DNA of 13,585 nucleotides from DATFYM01 sp035315065 (GTDB lineage: Bacteria > Acidobacteriota > Terriglobia > UBA7540): positions 1-13,585 of the forward strand of contig DATFYM010000167.1 in NCBI GenBank assembly GCA_035315065.1, in the 5' to 3' direction. The notes under the pieces were generated by a model. That model had not been told where the DNA came from. It made no database searches and saw only the letters and a program-made list of their open reading frames with translations. The translations under genes and the position numbers were made by a program. Shown here piece after piece: positions 1 to 7,514 of the stretch (its first letter is position 1; each line of letters begins with the position of its first letter).

Positions 1-850
<850 letters not shown>

Positions 851-873
851 CGTTTGTCTCCGTCAAAGTTATT

Positions 874-963
874 GACGATTGGAGAAGCAGTCAGCTATCA
901 GCAAGAACCGGACTTCTGTGCTGAGAGCTGACCGCTGATAGCTGAAAGCTGTTTCCAATCGTC
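874..963. repeat. Imperfect inverted repeat forming a hairpin in the sufB leader
   Basis: The left arm 874-902 and right arm 934-963 match as reverse complements: an outer 10 bp (gacgattgga) and an inner 12 bp (tcagctatcagc) are perfect, with a mismatched 7/8-nt segment between. The loop is about 31 nt. The element lies between the likely sufB promoter and the sufB start codon, so it would be transcribed into the leader. The agctatcagc core resembles dispersed intergenic repeats of environmental bacteria. It could be a non-autonomous element or a regulatory hairpin. Confidence 0.8.
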
Positions 964-990
964 AGTCATCGTTCGTCAATCGAAGAGCGG

Positions 991-1016
991 GCGAGCCTGT
1001 CCTGAGCGAAGGAAGG
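991..1016. repeat. REP-like 'cctgagcgaagga' unit
   Basis: The segment gcctgtcctgagcgaaggaa matches the widespread 'tcctgagcgaag' dispersed repeat seen in many environmental genomes. A related copy (gccctgagcgcagcgaa) lies at 5868-5884. No coding signal overlaps it. Confidence 0.4.
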
Positions 1017-1034
1017 CCCCGCTCTCAAGGCCTT

Positions 1035-1063
1035 ACTGTAACAAACCGATACAAAAAAGTCAA
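1035..1063 (-). promoter_or_regulatory. Predicted sigma-70 promoter for sufB
   Basis: On the reverse strand TTGACT (1063-1058) is followed after exactly 17 nt by TACAGT (1040-1035). These match the consensus at 5/6 and 4/6 positions. Transcription would start near 1028 and give a leader of about 180 nt containing the 874-963 hairpin. Upstream, 1109-1128 is a weak A/T-rich dyad (atcta...tagat) that could be an operator; Rrf2-type regulators commonly control suf operons, but no defined site is recognised here. Confidence 0.5.
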
Positions 1064-1187
1064 GATTGTCGCCTGCAGCCAAGGTATTGCTCCGGAAAAG
1101 GTTGCACAATCTAGACAAAATTTTAGATGTTTCATAAGCCGGAATTGTTGCAGTGGATTGATGGCAGGTCAATGAGCCGCCTCTTCA

Positions 1188-1250
1188 ATCACCCAATCAC
1201 TCCATCGCCCGATCACCCGATGACCCACTCACCCGATCACCCGATGATCC
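1188..1250. repeat. Short tandem repeat of cccgatca/cccgatga units
   Basis: The 16-mer cccgatcacccgatga occurs at 1208-1223 and again at 1232-1247 (24-bp period). Degenerate copies of the 8-bp unit extend left to about 1188. It fills the gap between the end of the M13 peptidase gene and the sufB promoter. The rest of the 851-1256 gap holds only the leader hairpin, the REP-like unit and the promoter described separately; I see no gene in it. Confidence 0.8.
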
Positions 1251-1256
1251 ACGCCT

Positions 1257-3362
1257 TCACCAGATCTTGCACCGCTCGTTCTCCGGCCGCACCATGGTGT
1301 CGCCGGCGTGGCAATCGAACGCCAGGGCAAACGGGGGCATATTAGACGGCGCGGCGATGGACCGGAAGCGGTCGAGCGGATGCGGGTTGGTATTCACCTG
1401 CAAACGTTCGAACTGCTCGCGATTGTTGGCCGCCCAGATGGTGCTATAGGCGAGGAAGAACCGCTGCTCGGGCGTGAAGCCGTCGATCTTGGGTGGCTGG
1501 GGCTTGCCTTCCAAGCTCTTCTGAAACGCCATGTAGGCGATGGTGAGCCCGCCCAGATCGGCGATGGATTCGCCCAGCACCAGCTTGCCGTTCTCGTGGA
1601 GTCCGGGCAGAACCTCGTAGTTATCGAATTGCTTTTGGACACAGTCGGCGCGGGCGGTGAAGTTCTTGGCGTCCTCGGGCGTCCACCAATCTCTCAAGTT
1701 GCCTTGGGCGTCGAACTTGCGGCCTTCGTCGTCGAAGCCATGGGTCATCTCGTGGCCGATCACGGCACCGATGCCGCCGTAGTTGAGCGCATCGTCAGCG
1801 TTGGCGTAGAAGAAGGGCGGCTGAAGGATTCCGGCGGGGAAAACAATCTCGTTCATCGAAGAATTGTAGTAGGCGTTCACGGTGGGCGGCGTCATGCCCC
1901 ACTCGGTGCGATCCACCGGGTTGCCGATCTTCTTGAGGTCGCGATTGAATTCAAACACGTCGCCCCGGAAGTTGTTAAGCACGTACGGGCCGCGATCCAC
2001 GCGGTAGGCGGAATAGTCGCGCCACTTGTCGGGATAGCCGATCTTGAGCATGAAGGCGCCCAGCTTGGCCTGTGCCGCTTTCTTGGTTTCCGGGCTCATC
2101 CAAGTGAGCGTCTCGATATCGTCGTGGAGCGCGGCGATGAGGTTGTGGACCATCTCGTCGGCGCGAGCCTTGGCCGCAGGCGGGAAATACTGCTTCACGT
2201 AGAGTTGGCCGAGGGCAAAGCCCAGTTGCCGGTCGGTGGCCGTCACGCAACGCTTCCAACGGGGCAGGTTCTCCTGGGTGCCTTGCAGGATGTGCTGGTT
2301 GAAGTTGAAGGCCTCGTCGACAAAGGGCTTGGAGAGCGCCGGCGCCGTGGCGGCGATGAGATGCCAGCGTAGATACGTCTTCCAGTCGGCGAGGGGCACG
2401 GCCGTGAGGTCGCTGTTCACTTCCTCAAAGAACTTGGGCTGCCCCACGTCGACGACGGTGATGTTCGGATAACCCATGTCGTGGAAATAGGCCGGCCAGG
2501 AGAAGTTGGGCGTGAGCTTGGCTAATTGGTCGAGGTCCATCTTGTGGTAGTTCTTCTCGGGATCGCGGCGCTCGACGCGCGTCATGGAGGCCCCTGCCAG
2601 CTTGGTTTCGATGCCCATGACGGTCTTGGCTTCATCTGTGGCTTTGGCAGCATCATCGCCCAGCAACTGGAACATTTTGGTGACGTGTTCCACGTACTGG
2701 TCGCGGAGCTGCTTCGACTTGTCATCCGTTTTCGTATAGTAGTCGCGGTCCGGCATGCCCAGGCCGCCTTGCCCCGCGCCACCGATCACCTCCGAGCTGT
2801 TCTTCTCATCCTGGGTGGAGCGAAAGAAGAAGACCGCGCCCACGCGGTAGCTTTGCAGGTGCGCGATCTCCGCCTGGAGACTGGCGAGGTCGTGGATCTG
2901 GTCGATGCCATCGAACTCCGACTGGAGCGGCTTGATGCCTTCGGCATCGATCTTCGATTCGTCCATGCAGCTCGCGTAGAAGTCGCCGATCTTCTGCCTA
3001 ATCGACTCCTGGGGCGATCCCTCGGGCGCGCTTGACTTGGCGGCGGCTTCGAGGATCTGGTGCAGGTTCTCGAGGTTCCTATCCCGCAGCTCAGTGAATC
3101 GTCCCCAGCTCGGGTAAGCCGCCGGCACGGGGTTCTTCTTCAACCAGCCGCCGTTGACGAAGTGATAGAAGTCGTCGCAAGGCTTGCAAGAGGTGTCCAT
3201 GCCGCCAAGGTCGATATCATTCGCTGTAGCGGCGGTGTCCCCACCGCTGGAAGCGTTCTGCTTCGCCAGGAGTCCGCGTTCCGGCCAAACCACCAGTGCC
3301 CCCACCGCCAGCGAAAAGATGGCGAGGAGAAAGCCAATCAACCACGATCGATGTGTGCGCAT
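1257..3362 (-). CDS. M13 family zinc metallopeptidase (neprilysin/PepO-like), exported
   Basis: The 701-residue product is a gluzincin oligopeptidase that cleaves small peptides. The catalytic motif HEMTH is at 537-541 (Glu538 catalytic, His537/His541 zinc ligands). GESIADLGG (597-605) supplies the third ligand Glu598 and the conserved Asp602. The substrate-binding NAYYN is at 496-500. The family C-terminal signature CxxW ends the protein exactly (CKIW, 698-701), and the family start DTSCKPCDDFYHFVNGGW begins at residue 56. These place the PF05649-type N-domain at about 60-440 and the PF01431-type catalytic domain at about 490-701, so the enzyme looks complete. Residues 8-26 form a hydrophobic segment after an Arg-containing N-terminus, either a signal peptide or an N-terminal anchor. 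AAGGGAG lies 8 nt before the ATG. The gene is divergent from the C1A peptidase gene and is followed by a gap before sufB, so it is probably monocistronic. Confidence 0.97.
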   Translation of the reverse strand: MRTHRSWLIGFLLAIFSLAVGALVVWPERGLLAKQNASSGGDTAATANDIDLGGMDTSCKPCDDFYHFVNGGWLKKNPVPAAYPSWGRFTELRDRNLENLHQILEAAAKSSAPEGSPQESIRQKIGDFYASCMDESKIDAEGIKPLQSEFDGIDQIHDLASLQAEIAHLQSYRVGAVFFFRSTQDEKNSSEVIGGAGQGGLGMPDRDYYTKTDDKSKQLRDQYVEHVTKMFQLLGDDAAKATDEAKTVMGIETKLAGASMTRVERRDPEKNYHKMDLDQLAKLTPNFSWPAYFHDMGYPNITVVDVGQPKFFEEVNSDLTAVPLADWKTYLRWHLIAATAPALSKPFVDEAFNFNQHILQGTQENLPRWKRCVTATDRQLGFALGQLYVKQYFPPAAKARADEMVHNLIAALHDDIETLTWMSPETKKAAQAKLGAFMLKIGYPDKWRDYSAYRVDRGPYVLNNFRGDVFEFNRDLKKIGNPVDRTEWGMTPPTVNAYYNSSMNEIVFPAGILQPPFFYANADDALNYGGIGAVIGHEMTHGFDDEGRKFDAQGNLRDWWTPEDAKNFTARADCVQKQFDNYEVLPGLHENGKLVLGESIADLGGLTIAYMAFQKSLEGKPQPPKIDGFTPEQRFFLAYSTIWAANNREQFERLQVNTNPHPLDRFRSIAAPSNMPPFALAFDCHAGDTMVRPENERCKIW

Positions 3363-3401
3363 GAGAGTGCTCCCTTTTAACTCCGAATTTCCGTACGCAA
3401 C

Positions 3402-3430
3402 GTTATATCGCAGTGGTGCCCGCGCTGCAA
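3402..3430 (-). promoter_or_regulatory. Candidate promoter of the M13 peptidase gene
   Basis: On the reverse strand TATAAC (3407-3402, 5/6 match to the -10 box) lies 17 nt from TTGCAG (3430-3425, only 3/6 match to the -35 box), about 40 nt upstream of the start codon. The -10 is good and the -35 is weak. A short GC hairpin (ggcggc/gccgcc, 3465-3479) separates it from the divergent promoter. Confidence 0.4.
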
Positions 3431-3537
3431 CCCAATCGTGAGAGGCGGTGAAGGAACTTCTGGGGGCGGCAGCGCCGCCTGGCGATTGGATGTTACCTGC
3501 GTGATACGCACGGATTCTCTCCCCGCCAATAAACTGC

Positions 3538-3565
3538 TTGACAAATGTCCCTGGAAGAGTATTGT
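3538..3565 (+). promoter_or_regulatory. Predicted sigma-70 promoter of the C1A peptidase gene
   Basis: A perfect TTGACA (3538-3543) is followed after 16 nt by TATTGT (3560-3565, 4/6). The gene start is 40 nt downstream, behind a full AGGAGGT ribosome-binding site at 3594-3600. Confidence 0.6.
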
Positions 3566-3604
3566 CGTGGTGTCGATCAATTCAAGTTTCTCTAGGAGGT
3601 TAAT

Positions 3605-4426
3605 ATGCCCCCACTACTCAAGCCGCTTCAGGCGGGCGTCCGCAGGATCGGAGGGTACGGCTGGCATCCGGATTTGCCTGACTATCGGGATTTGGTCTAC
3701 GCCGCCCCTCCAGCAGTAGCCCTGGCTTTGCCATCCAGCATGGACCTCCGGGCGAACTGTCCGCCCGTGTATGACCAAGGTCAGTTAGGAAGCTGTACCG
3801 CCAATGCGATCGCGGGTGCGATCGAGTTCGAACAGAAGAAACAAAGCCTTTCGGAGTTCGCCCCTTCTCGGCTGTTCATCTATTACAACGAGCGGGTCAT
3901 CGAGCATGACCCCCAAGTCGACAACGGAGCTCAGATCAGGGACGGCATCAAGAGTGTGGCCAAACAGGGAGTCTGCCCAGAGACCGACTGGCCCTACAGC
4001 GATCAGAATACGGACCCCAATCCCTGTCCTCAGTGTCCGTACGCGAAGAAGCCTTCACCAAAGTGCTATACCGAAGCAAAGAATCACACGGTCAAGCTCT
4101 ACCAACGATTGACTCCTGTGCTCGCCACCTTGAAGGGATGCTTGGCGAGCGGCTACCCGTTTGTTTTCGGGTTCACCGTGTACGCGAGCTTCGAGAGCCA
4201 GCAGGTGGCCCAGACCGGAATCGTGCCCATGCCTTCGCCAGGCGAAGCCGTTGTCGGTGGCCACGCGGTGATGGCGGTCGGCTACGATGATTCCAAGCAG
4301 CAATTCATTGTGAGGAACTCCTGGGGAGCTGGCTGGGGAATCCAGGGTTACTTCATGATGCCTTACGCCTATTTGACCAACACCGGCTTGGCAAGCGACT
4401 TCTGGACTATTCGGACGGTGGCGTAG
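3605..4426 (+). CDS. Papain-like (C1A family) cysteine peptidase, no visible signal peptide
   Basis: The 273-residue product has the papain-type active site in order. The oxyanion Gln58 and nucleophile Cys64 lie in YDQGQLGSCTANA, the catalytic His220 in VVGGHAVMAVGYDD, and Asn238 in RNSWGAGWG. The N-terminus carries GYGWHPDLPDYRD (18-30), characteristic of a bacterial C1 peptidase branch that lacks the long I29 inhibitory propeptide. Several cysteines at 134-164 (including CPQC) may form disulfides or bind metal. No signal peptide or membrane segment is seen, so it appears cytosolic unless exported by another route. AGGAGGT 4 nt upstream fixes the start. The last 20 bp overlap the 3' end of a convergent chagasin-like inhibitor gene, the natural partner class for C1A enzymes. 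Without a recognisable propeptide, that inhibitor may be what controls the enzyme. Family assignment is firm; the substrate is unknown. Confidence 0.95.
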   Translation: MPPLLKPLQAGVRRIGGYGWHPDLPDYRDLVYAAPPAVALALPSSMDLRANCPPVYDQGQLGSCTANAIAGAIEFEQKKQSLSEFAPSRLFIYYNERVIEHDPQVDNGAQIRDGIKSVAKQGVCPETDWPYSDQNTDPNPCPQCPYAKKPSPKCYTEAKNHTVKLYQRLTPVLATLKGCLASGYPFVFGFTVYASFESQQVAQTGIVPMPSPGEAVVGGHAVMAVGYDDSKQQFIVRNSWGAGWGIQGYFMMPYAYLTNTGLASDFWTIRTVA

Positions 4427-4748
4427 AGTTAGCCTGCTCGACTCGAACGGTGATCTGGAATGTTCGCTGGGGCGGCGCATCGCGTTCCCAGGGGCGCCGG
4501 TACTCCAATTCGATTTCCCCGGTCCCTGGCCGGACAGCTTGGAATTGCCAGCGATGGGTTCCCCCTTTTCCAGGGGGACCCTTCGCGGGTTCGGCAGCGT
4601 CCTTCACGAGGATACACGCGGTTTCAGCCTTGGACTTGAGTTCCCAACGGAACCCTGTTGTCCGGTTCTCAGCGAGGGAGATCTCCAGGGTCTCACCGAC
4701 TGCCGCCGACACCTCGCGTCCATTGGAGTCTGCGTTGATGTGTATCAT
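4407..4748 (-). CDS. Chagasin-like (I42 family) cysteine peptidase inhibitor
   Basis: The 113-residue product carries all three loops of the chagasin/ICP family in order: NRTTGFRW (28-35, the NPTTG-type loop that enters the active-site cleft), GKGGTHRW (60-67, the GxGGxHxW loop), and RRPWE (84-88). Length matches chagasin (about 110 residues). This family tightly inhibits papain-like C1A peptidases, and such an enzyme is encoded convergently next door with a 20-bp 3' overlap. The start is uncertain. The ATG at 4748 gives a compact cytosolic inhibitor and has AGGA only 2 nt upstream. An in-frame GTG at 4835-4833 would add 29 residues with a hydrophobic stretch (CLFLGFALF) resembling a weak signal peptide, but it lacks a convincing ribosome-binding site. 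Family confidence is high; localisation is open. Confidence 0.88.
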   Translation of the reverse strand: MIHINADSNGREVSAAVGETLEISLAENRTTGFRWELKSKAETACILVKDAAEPAKGPPGKGGTHRWQFQAVRPGTGEIELEYRRPWERDAPPQRTFQITVRVEQANSTPPSE

Positions 4749-4990
4749 TTTCCTATGCCGATCAGACGTCGAAGTAAAGAGAGCAAAGCCCAAGAACAAA
4801 CAGCCTATCGTTTTGTGGGGACTCGAATTGTTCACCTTGGCACGCTGACCACCCGCCGAAATGATTCTCGCTCCGAATTCAGGTGGAAACAAGTGCGACT
4901 TCGACAATCATGGGTGCGGCACTTCGCCCACGTTGCGAAGCAAGTTTATCCTCCGGTTGCCCGGTGGTCATGCTTGCTTCCAGACTGCCT

Positions 4991-5743
4991 ATGAAAGCGA
5001 ATGAGTTTTTCAATTTGGAAGGCCAGGTGGCGGTGGTGACGGGCGGGGGCCAGGAAATCGGCGAGGGTATTGCCCGCCGGCTTCATTCCGCGGGCGCCCG
5101 GGTGGCGATCCTGGACCTTAGCGAGGAGAACGCGCAAACCGTCGCTCGGTCGCTGGATGGTGTTGGACTGCGATGCGACGTCTCCTCCGCGACGGAAGTT
5201 GAGAGCGCCATCGGAGAAGTCCGGCAGCGGCTCGGCGGCATCGACATCGTAGTGAACAACGCCGGCATCGCTGGAAAGACGGCCCCCTTGTGGGAACTGG
5301 ATGAAGCGGATCTCGACCGGGTTTATGCGGTGAACCTGAAAGGAGTTTTTCTGGTGTGCCGGGCGGTGATCCGGCAGATGCTCGAGCGCCGGTACGGGCG
5401 GATCGTCAGCGTGGCCTCGATTGCCGGCAAAGAGGGCAACCCCACCCTGATTCCCTATTCCAGCACCAAGGCGGGGGTGATTGCGCTCACCAAGGCCCTG
5501 GCCAAGGAAGTGGCAGGGAAGGGCGACATTACCGTGAACAGCATCGCGCCCGCGGTGGTCCGCACCAAAATCCTGGAGACGATTCCTCAAGCCACCATCG
5601 ATTACATGGTCAGCCGCATTCCCCTGGGACGCACGGGAAAGATTGAGGAAGTTGCGGCGCTGGTCCATTACCTTGCTTCTCGCGAAGCCTCTTTCACCAC
5701 CGGACAGTGTTACGACATCTCCGGCGGTCGCGCCACTTATTAG
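4991..5743 (+). CDS. Short-chain dehydrogenase/reductase (classical SDR, FabG-like)
   Basis: The 250-residue product is an NAD(P)-dependent oxidoreductase of classical SDR length. It shows the Rossmann motif VTGGGQEIGEG (16-26), the acidic residue at the end of the second strand (Asp42 in ILDLS, favouring NAD(H)), the NNAG motif (89-92), and the catalytic tetrad Asn115, Ser143, Tyr156 and Lys160 (YSSTK). The C-terminus is YDISGGRATY. The middle glycine of TGxxxGxG is Glu22, a variant that other SDRs also carry. FabG-like 3-oxoacyl-ACP reductase or a sugar-acid dehydrogenase are both possible; the substrate cannot be told. The ATG at 4991 begins the conserved fold directly (FFNLEGQVAVVTGG). 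It has no clear Shine-Dalgarno, and an in-frame ATG at 4970 is an alternative. It is divergent from the inhibitor gene and followed by a terminator-like hairpin, so probably transcribed alone. Confidence 0.94.
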   Translation: MKANEFFNLEGQVAVVTGGGQEIGEGIARRLHSAGARVAILDLSEENAQTVARSLDGVGLRCDVSSATEVESAIGEVRQRLGGIDIVVNNAGIAGKTAPLWELDEADLDRVYAVNLKGVFLVCRAVIRQMLERRYGRIVSVASIAGKEGNPTLIPYSSTKAGVIALTKALAKEVAGKGDITVNSIAPAVVRTKILETIPQATIDYMVSRIPLGRTGKIEEVAALVHYLASREASFTTGQCYDISGGRATY

Positions 5744-5760
5744 CTTGGTTCTGAAACTGC

Positions 5761-5799
5761 AGCGCCGGGCTGTACCGCCGGGCTGTAGCGCCGGGCTTT
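5761..5799. repeat. Three 13-bp tandem copies of 'agcgccgggctgt'
   Basis: Copies at 5761-5773, 5774-5786 and 5787-5799 share the core cgccgggct and differ at one or two positions. The last copy runs into its own inverted complement (agcccggc), a form of the 'gccgggctttagcccggc' intergenic repeat common in Acidobacteriota genomes. Confidence 0.75.
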
Positions 5800-5814
5800 A
5801 GCCCGGCATTTTGT
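5790..5814 (+). terminator. Terminator-like hairpin after the SDR gene
   Basis: An 8-bp perfect stem, gccgggct/agcccggc, with a 2-nt loop is followed by attttgt. It lies 47 nt after the SDR stop codon. The weak T tract makes it a modest intrinsic terminator; it also belongs to the tandem repeat just before it. Confidence 0.5.
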
Positions 5815-6178
5815 CCTGCCTCTCTCCAACCTGACGGATGCCGCCCCCTTCGGCTTGCTTAGAGCTTGCCCTGAGCGCAGCGAATGGGAGGCCTATCTAA
5901 TCCAACATCCCTGCAAATCCCGCGCTTGTTGAGGGTCGCCCCCTGCATCGAACATATTTGTAACAATCTTCAAAAAAAGTTCTTGACATCTCCGCAAATC
6001 TGTCTGTACTCTCTGCTCGTTAGCGCCTCAATTCGATTTAAACAGCTCGATGGCTCCGTCGCTTTTGCAGAACGACTACGGGGCCCTCTCTATTCTGGCG
6101 CGTCTGGCAGCGAAGCAGACGCAACTACGCATGATTAAGAACGGCAACGAGCTAAGACAAAGAGGAGGAGATCAGCTT
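5815..6178 (+). other. Non-coding upstream region of the four-gene block
   Basis: No gene is supported here. It holds a REP-like unit (gccctgagcgcagcgaa, 5868-5884), an A/T-rich segment (5946-5984) that could act as an UP element or operator, the promoter at 5983-6010 and a leader of about 160 nt. An in-frame ATG at 6050 would extend the next protein by 43 residues, but it has no ribosome-binding site, whereas AGGAGGAG at 6163-6170 precedes the ATG at 6179. Confidence 0.6.
5983..6010 (+). promoter_or_regulatory. Predicted sigma-70 promoter of the alpha-helical toxin-like operon
   Basis: A perfect TTGACA (5983-5988) is followed after 16 nt by TGTACT (6005-6010, 4/6). An A-rich run (aaaaaaag, 5972-5979) lies just upstream. 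No comparable promoter is obvious in the 82-, 57- and 78-bp gaps between the four downstream genes, which is consistent with a single transcript. Confidence 0.55.
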
Positions 6179-7432
6179 ATGGCAGAAATCAGCGTCATGC
6201 CGTCAAACGACCTGACTCTCAGCACCCAATCGAAGGTCCAGCCCAACCGTTTCATCCTGTTCACCGACAGTTGGCTTAACCTTCAGAACTACATCGAAAC
6301 CTGCCTCCAGCTCCCAATCAACCAAGGCGACTTTGAGCAGAAGTACGGCAGCTTCGCGCAGAAGGAGTTGGTGACGAATGCTCTAACTGCCATGAAAGAT
6401 GTGAGGGACCTTTCATCCGATTTCGGAAACCCGAGCACTCTGAAAAAGCGGCTCGGCGAGAACCCCGATTACATTTTCACCAAAGACCCGCCCAACGAAA
6501 TCTATGCCCACATCGTCTGGCTCGCCTCCCAGATTCAGAACGCGGCAAGCACTTTCACATTCACCTTTGCCAGTCTCAAGGACTTAATCGGCCCATCGGC
6601 TGGCACCCCAGCGGAACGAGCTCAGAATCTCAAGGACGTTCTGATCGGGCAGGGCGGTCTTGTGTCAACCGCAGACGACATGAAGAAAAAGACCAGCGAA
6701 CTGCTCCGGAAGCTCATGGCCTTCGACGGCAAGTTCAGCGCTGCGAACGAACACGTCCAGAGATACGCGGGTCAGAGTTCGGATATCCTTGCGGCCGCGA
6801 ATAAACTGGTCGGGGATTTAACGAATGATATCGAAAACCGGTTGAAGCCCGCATCCGAGGCGGCATGGAAGGCGTGGCGTGACTACACGATTGCCGCTTC
6901 CGTAACGTCCGTGGGACTTTTTCTCATTGGCGCGGTTATGTTTGCCTTAGCACCCGTCACATTTGGTGCCACCGCAATCGCCGGAGGAGTTCTGATGGCC
7001 GGAGGAGTCGCCTGCGCCGCCGCCCTAGGCTCGGCAGCCAAGTCGCAGCGAGACGTTTACAACGACCTCCAGGCCGAAATCGCCCAAAAGGAGGAAGAAA
7101 AGAAGAAAAAGGTGCGATTGGTGTCTGACCTGACAGGCTTTAACGGTCAGATTGGCCTCGTCGCTCCCGCTATGAAGGATTTCAAGAAGAACCTCGAGAC
7201 CATCGAGAGCATCTGGCTCGATATTGGCGGGAAATTGGCCTACATCTGCACAACCTATACGGTAGAGCAACTGAGCGACTTGCCGTGGGTGACCCAGGCG
7301 TTCAAGATCACCGATGCCACCAACAAGTGGAAAAACATCCAGGTGACAACGCAGGAGTTCACGCAGACGTCGCTGGTAAGCTATGATTTCGGCAGATGGG
7401 GCGATAGGATTCCGGAGCCCGCAGCGGCCTGA
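6179..7432 (+). CDS. Alpha-helical pore-forming toxin-like protein with hydrophobic hairpin (gene 1 of 4)
   Basis: The 417-residue product is predicted to be almost wholly helical. Two long amphipathic helical regions (about 25-235 and 290-400) are separated by a strongly hydrophobic, Gly/Ala-rich hairpin at about 237-285 (GLFLIGAVMFALAPV, then AIAGGVLMAGGVACAAALG), followed by a Lys/Glu-rich helix (QKEEEKKKK). A helical bundle with a hydrophobic head is the architecture of ClyA, Hbl/Nhe and XaxA/YaxA alpha-PFTs, in which the head inserts into the membrane. The protein is a clear paralogue of gene 3, sharing P-EIYAH-VWLASQI, PxERA, GGLVSTA and EQLS. No signal peptide is seen; several alpha-PFTs also lack a classical one. 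AGGAGGAG 8 nt upstream of the ATG at 6179 fixes the start. Function is inferred from architecture only; a non-toxin membrane-remodelling role is possible. Confidence 0.72.
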   Translation: MAEISVMPSNDLTLSTQSKVQPNRFILFTDSWLNLQNYIETCLQLPINQGDFEQKYGSFAQKELVTNALTAMKDVRDLSSDFGNPSTLKKRLGENPDYIFTKDPPNEIYAHIVWLASQIQNAASTFTFTFASLKDLIGPSAGTPAERAQNLKDVLIGQGGLVSTADDMKKKTSELLRKLMAFDGKFSAANEHVQRYAGQSSDILAAANKLVGDLTNDIENRLKPASEAAWKAWRDYTIAASVTSVGLFLIGAVMFALAPVTFGATAIAGGVLMAGGVACAAALGSAAKSQRDVYNDLQAEIAQKEEEKKKKVRLVSDLTGFNGQIGLVAPAMKDFKKNLETIESIWLDIGGKLAYICTTYTVEQLSDLPWVTQAFKITDATNKWKNIQVTTQEFTQTSLVSYDFGRWGDRIPEPAAA

Positions 7433-7514
7433 TTCCCTCGCCGTTGCGACGCTTAACAGGCTCAGGAGGGCATGTCAGGGTAGGGGTGCGTAGACTTATG
7501 TCAGGGGGTACGTG

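Noticed and set aside
1109..1128. Defined IscR/SufR operator upstream of sufB
   Set aside because: Only a weak dyad (about 6 of 10 positions) is present, and no regulator gene is in the window, so it is mentioned under the promoter rather than called as a site.
1188..1250. Possible replication iterons or CRISPR repeats
   Set aside because: The 8-bp units are adjacent and degenerate, with no origin-associated genes or spacer structure nearby.
1127..1345. 72-codon plus-strand frame with HPMTHSPDHP-like residues
   Set aside because: It is a translation of the cccgatca tandem repeat running into the 3' end of the M13 gene antisense; no gene is supported.
1308..2372. 354-codon open frame on the plus strand
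   Set aside because: It is antisense to the M13 peptidase gene, whose motifs and full family length are unambiguous. The antisense product shows no recognisable domain and is a GC-rich shadow frame.
4946..5668. 240-codon open frame on the minus strand
   Set aside because: Antisense shadow of the SDR gene, which has all catalytic motifs on the plus strand.
5761..5807. Possible CRISPR-like short repeats
   Set aside because: The 13-bp copies are contiguous with no spacers, so this is a simple tandem repeat.
6050..6178. N-terminal extension of gene 1 from the ATG at 6050
   Set aside because: There is no ribosome-binding site before 6050, whereas AGGAGGAG precedes the ATG at 6179. The paralogue (gene 3) also has only a short N-terminus before the shared region.
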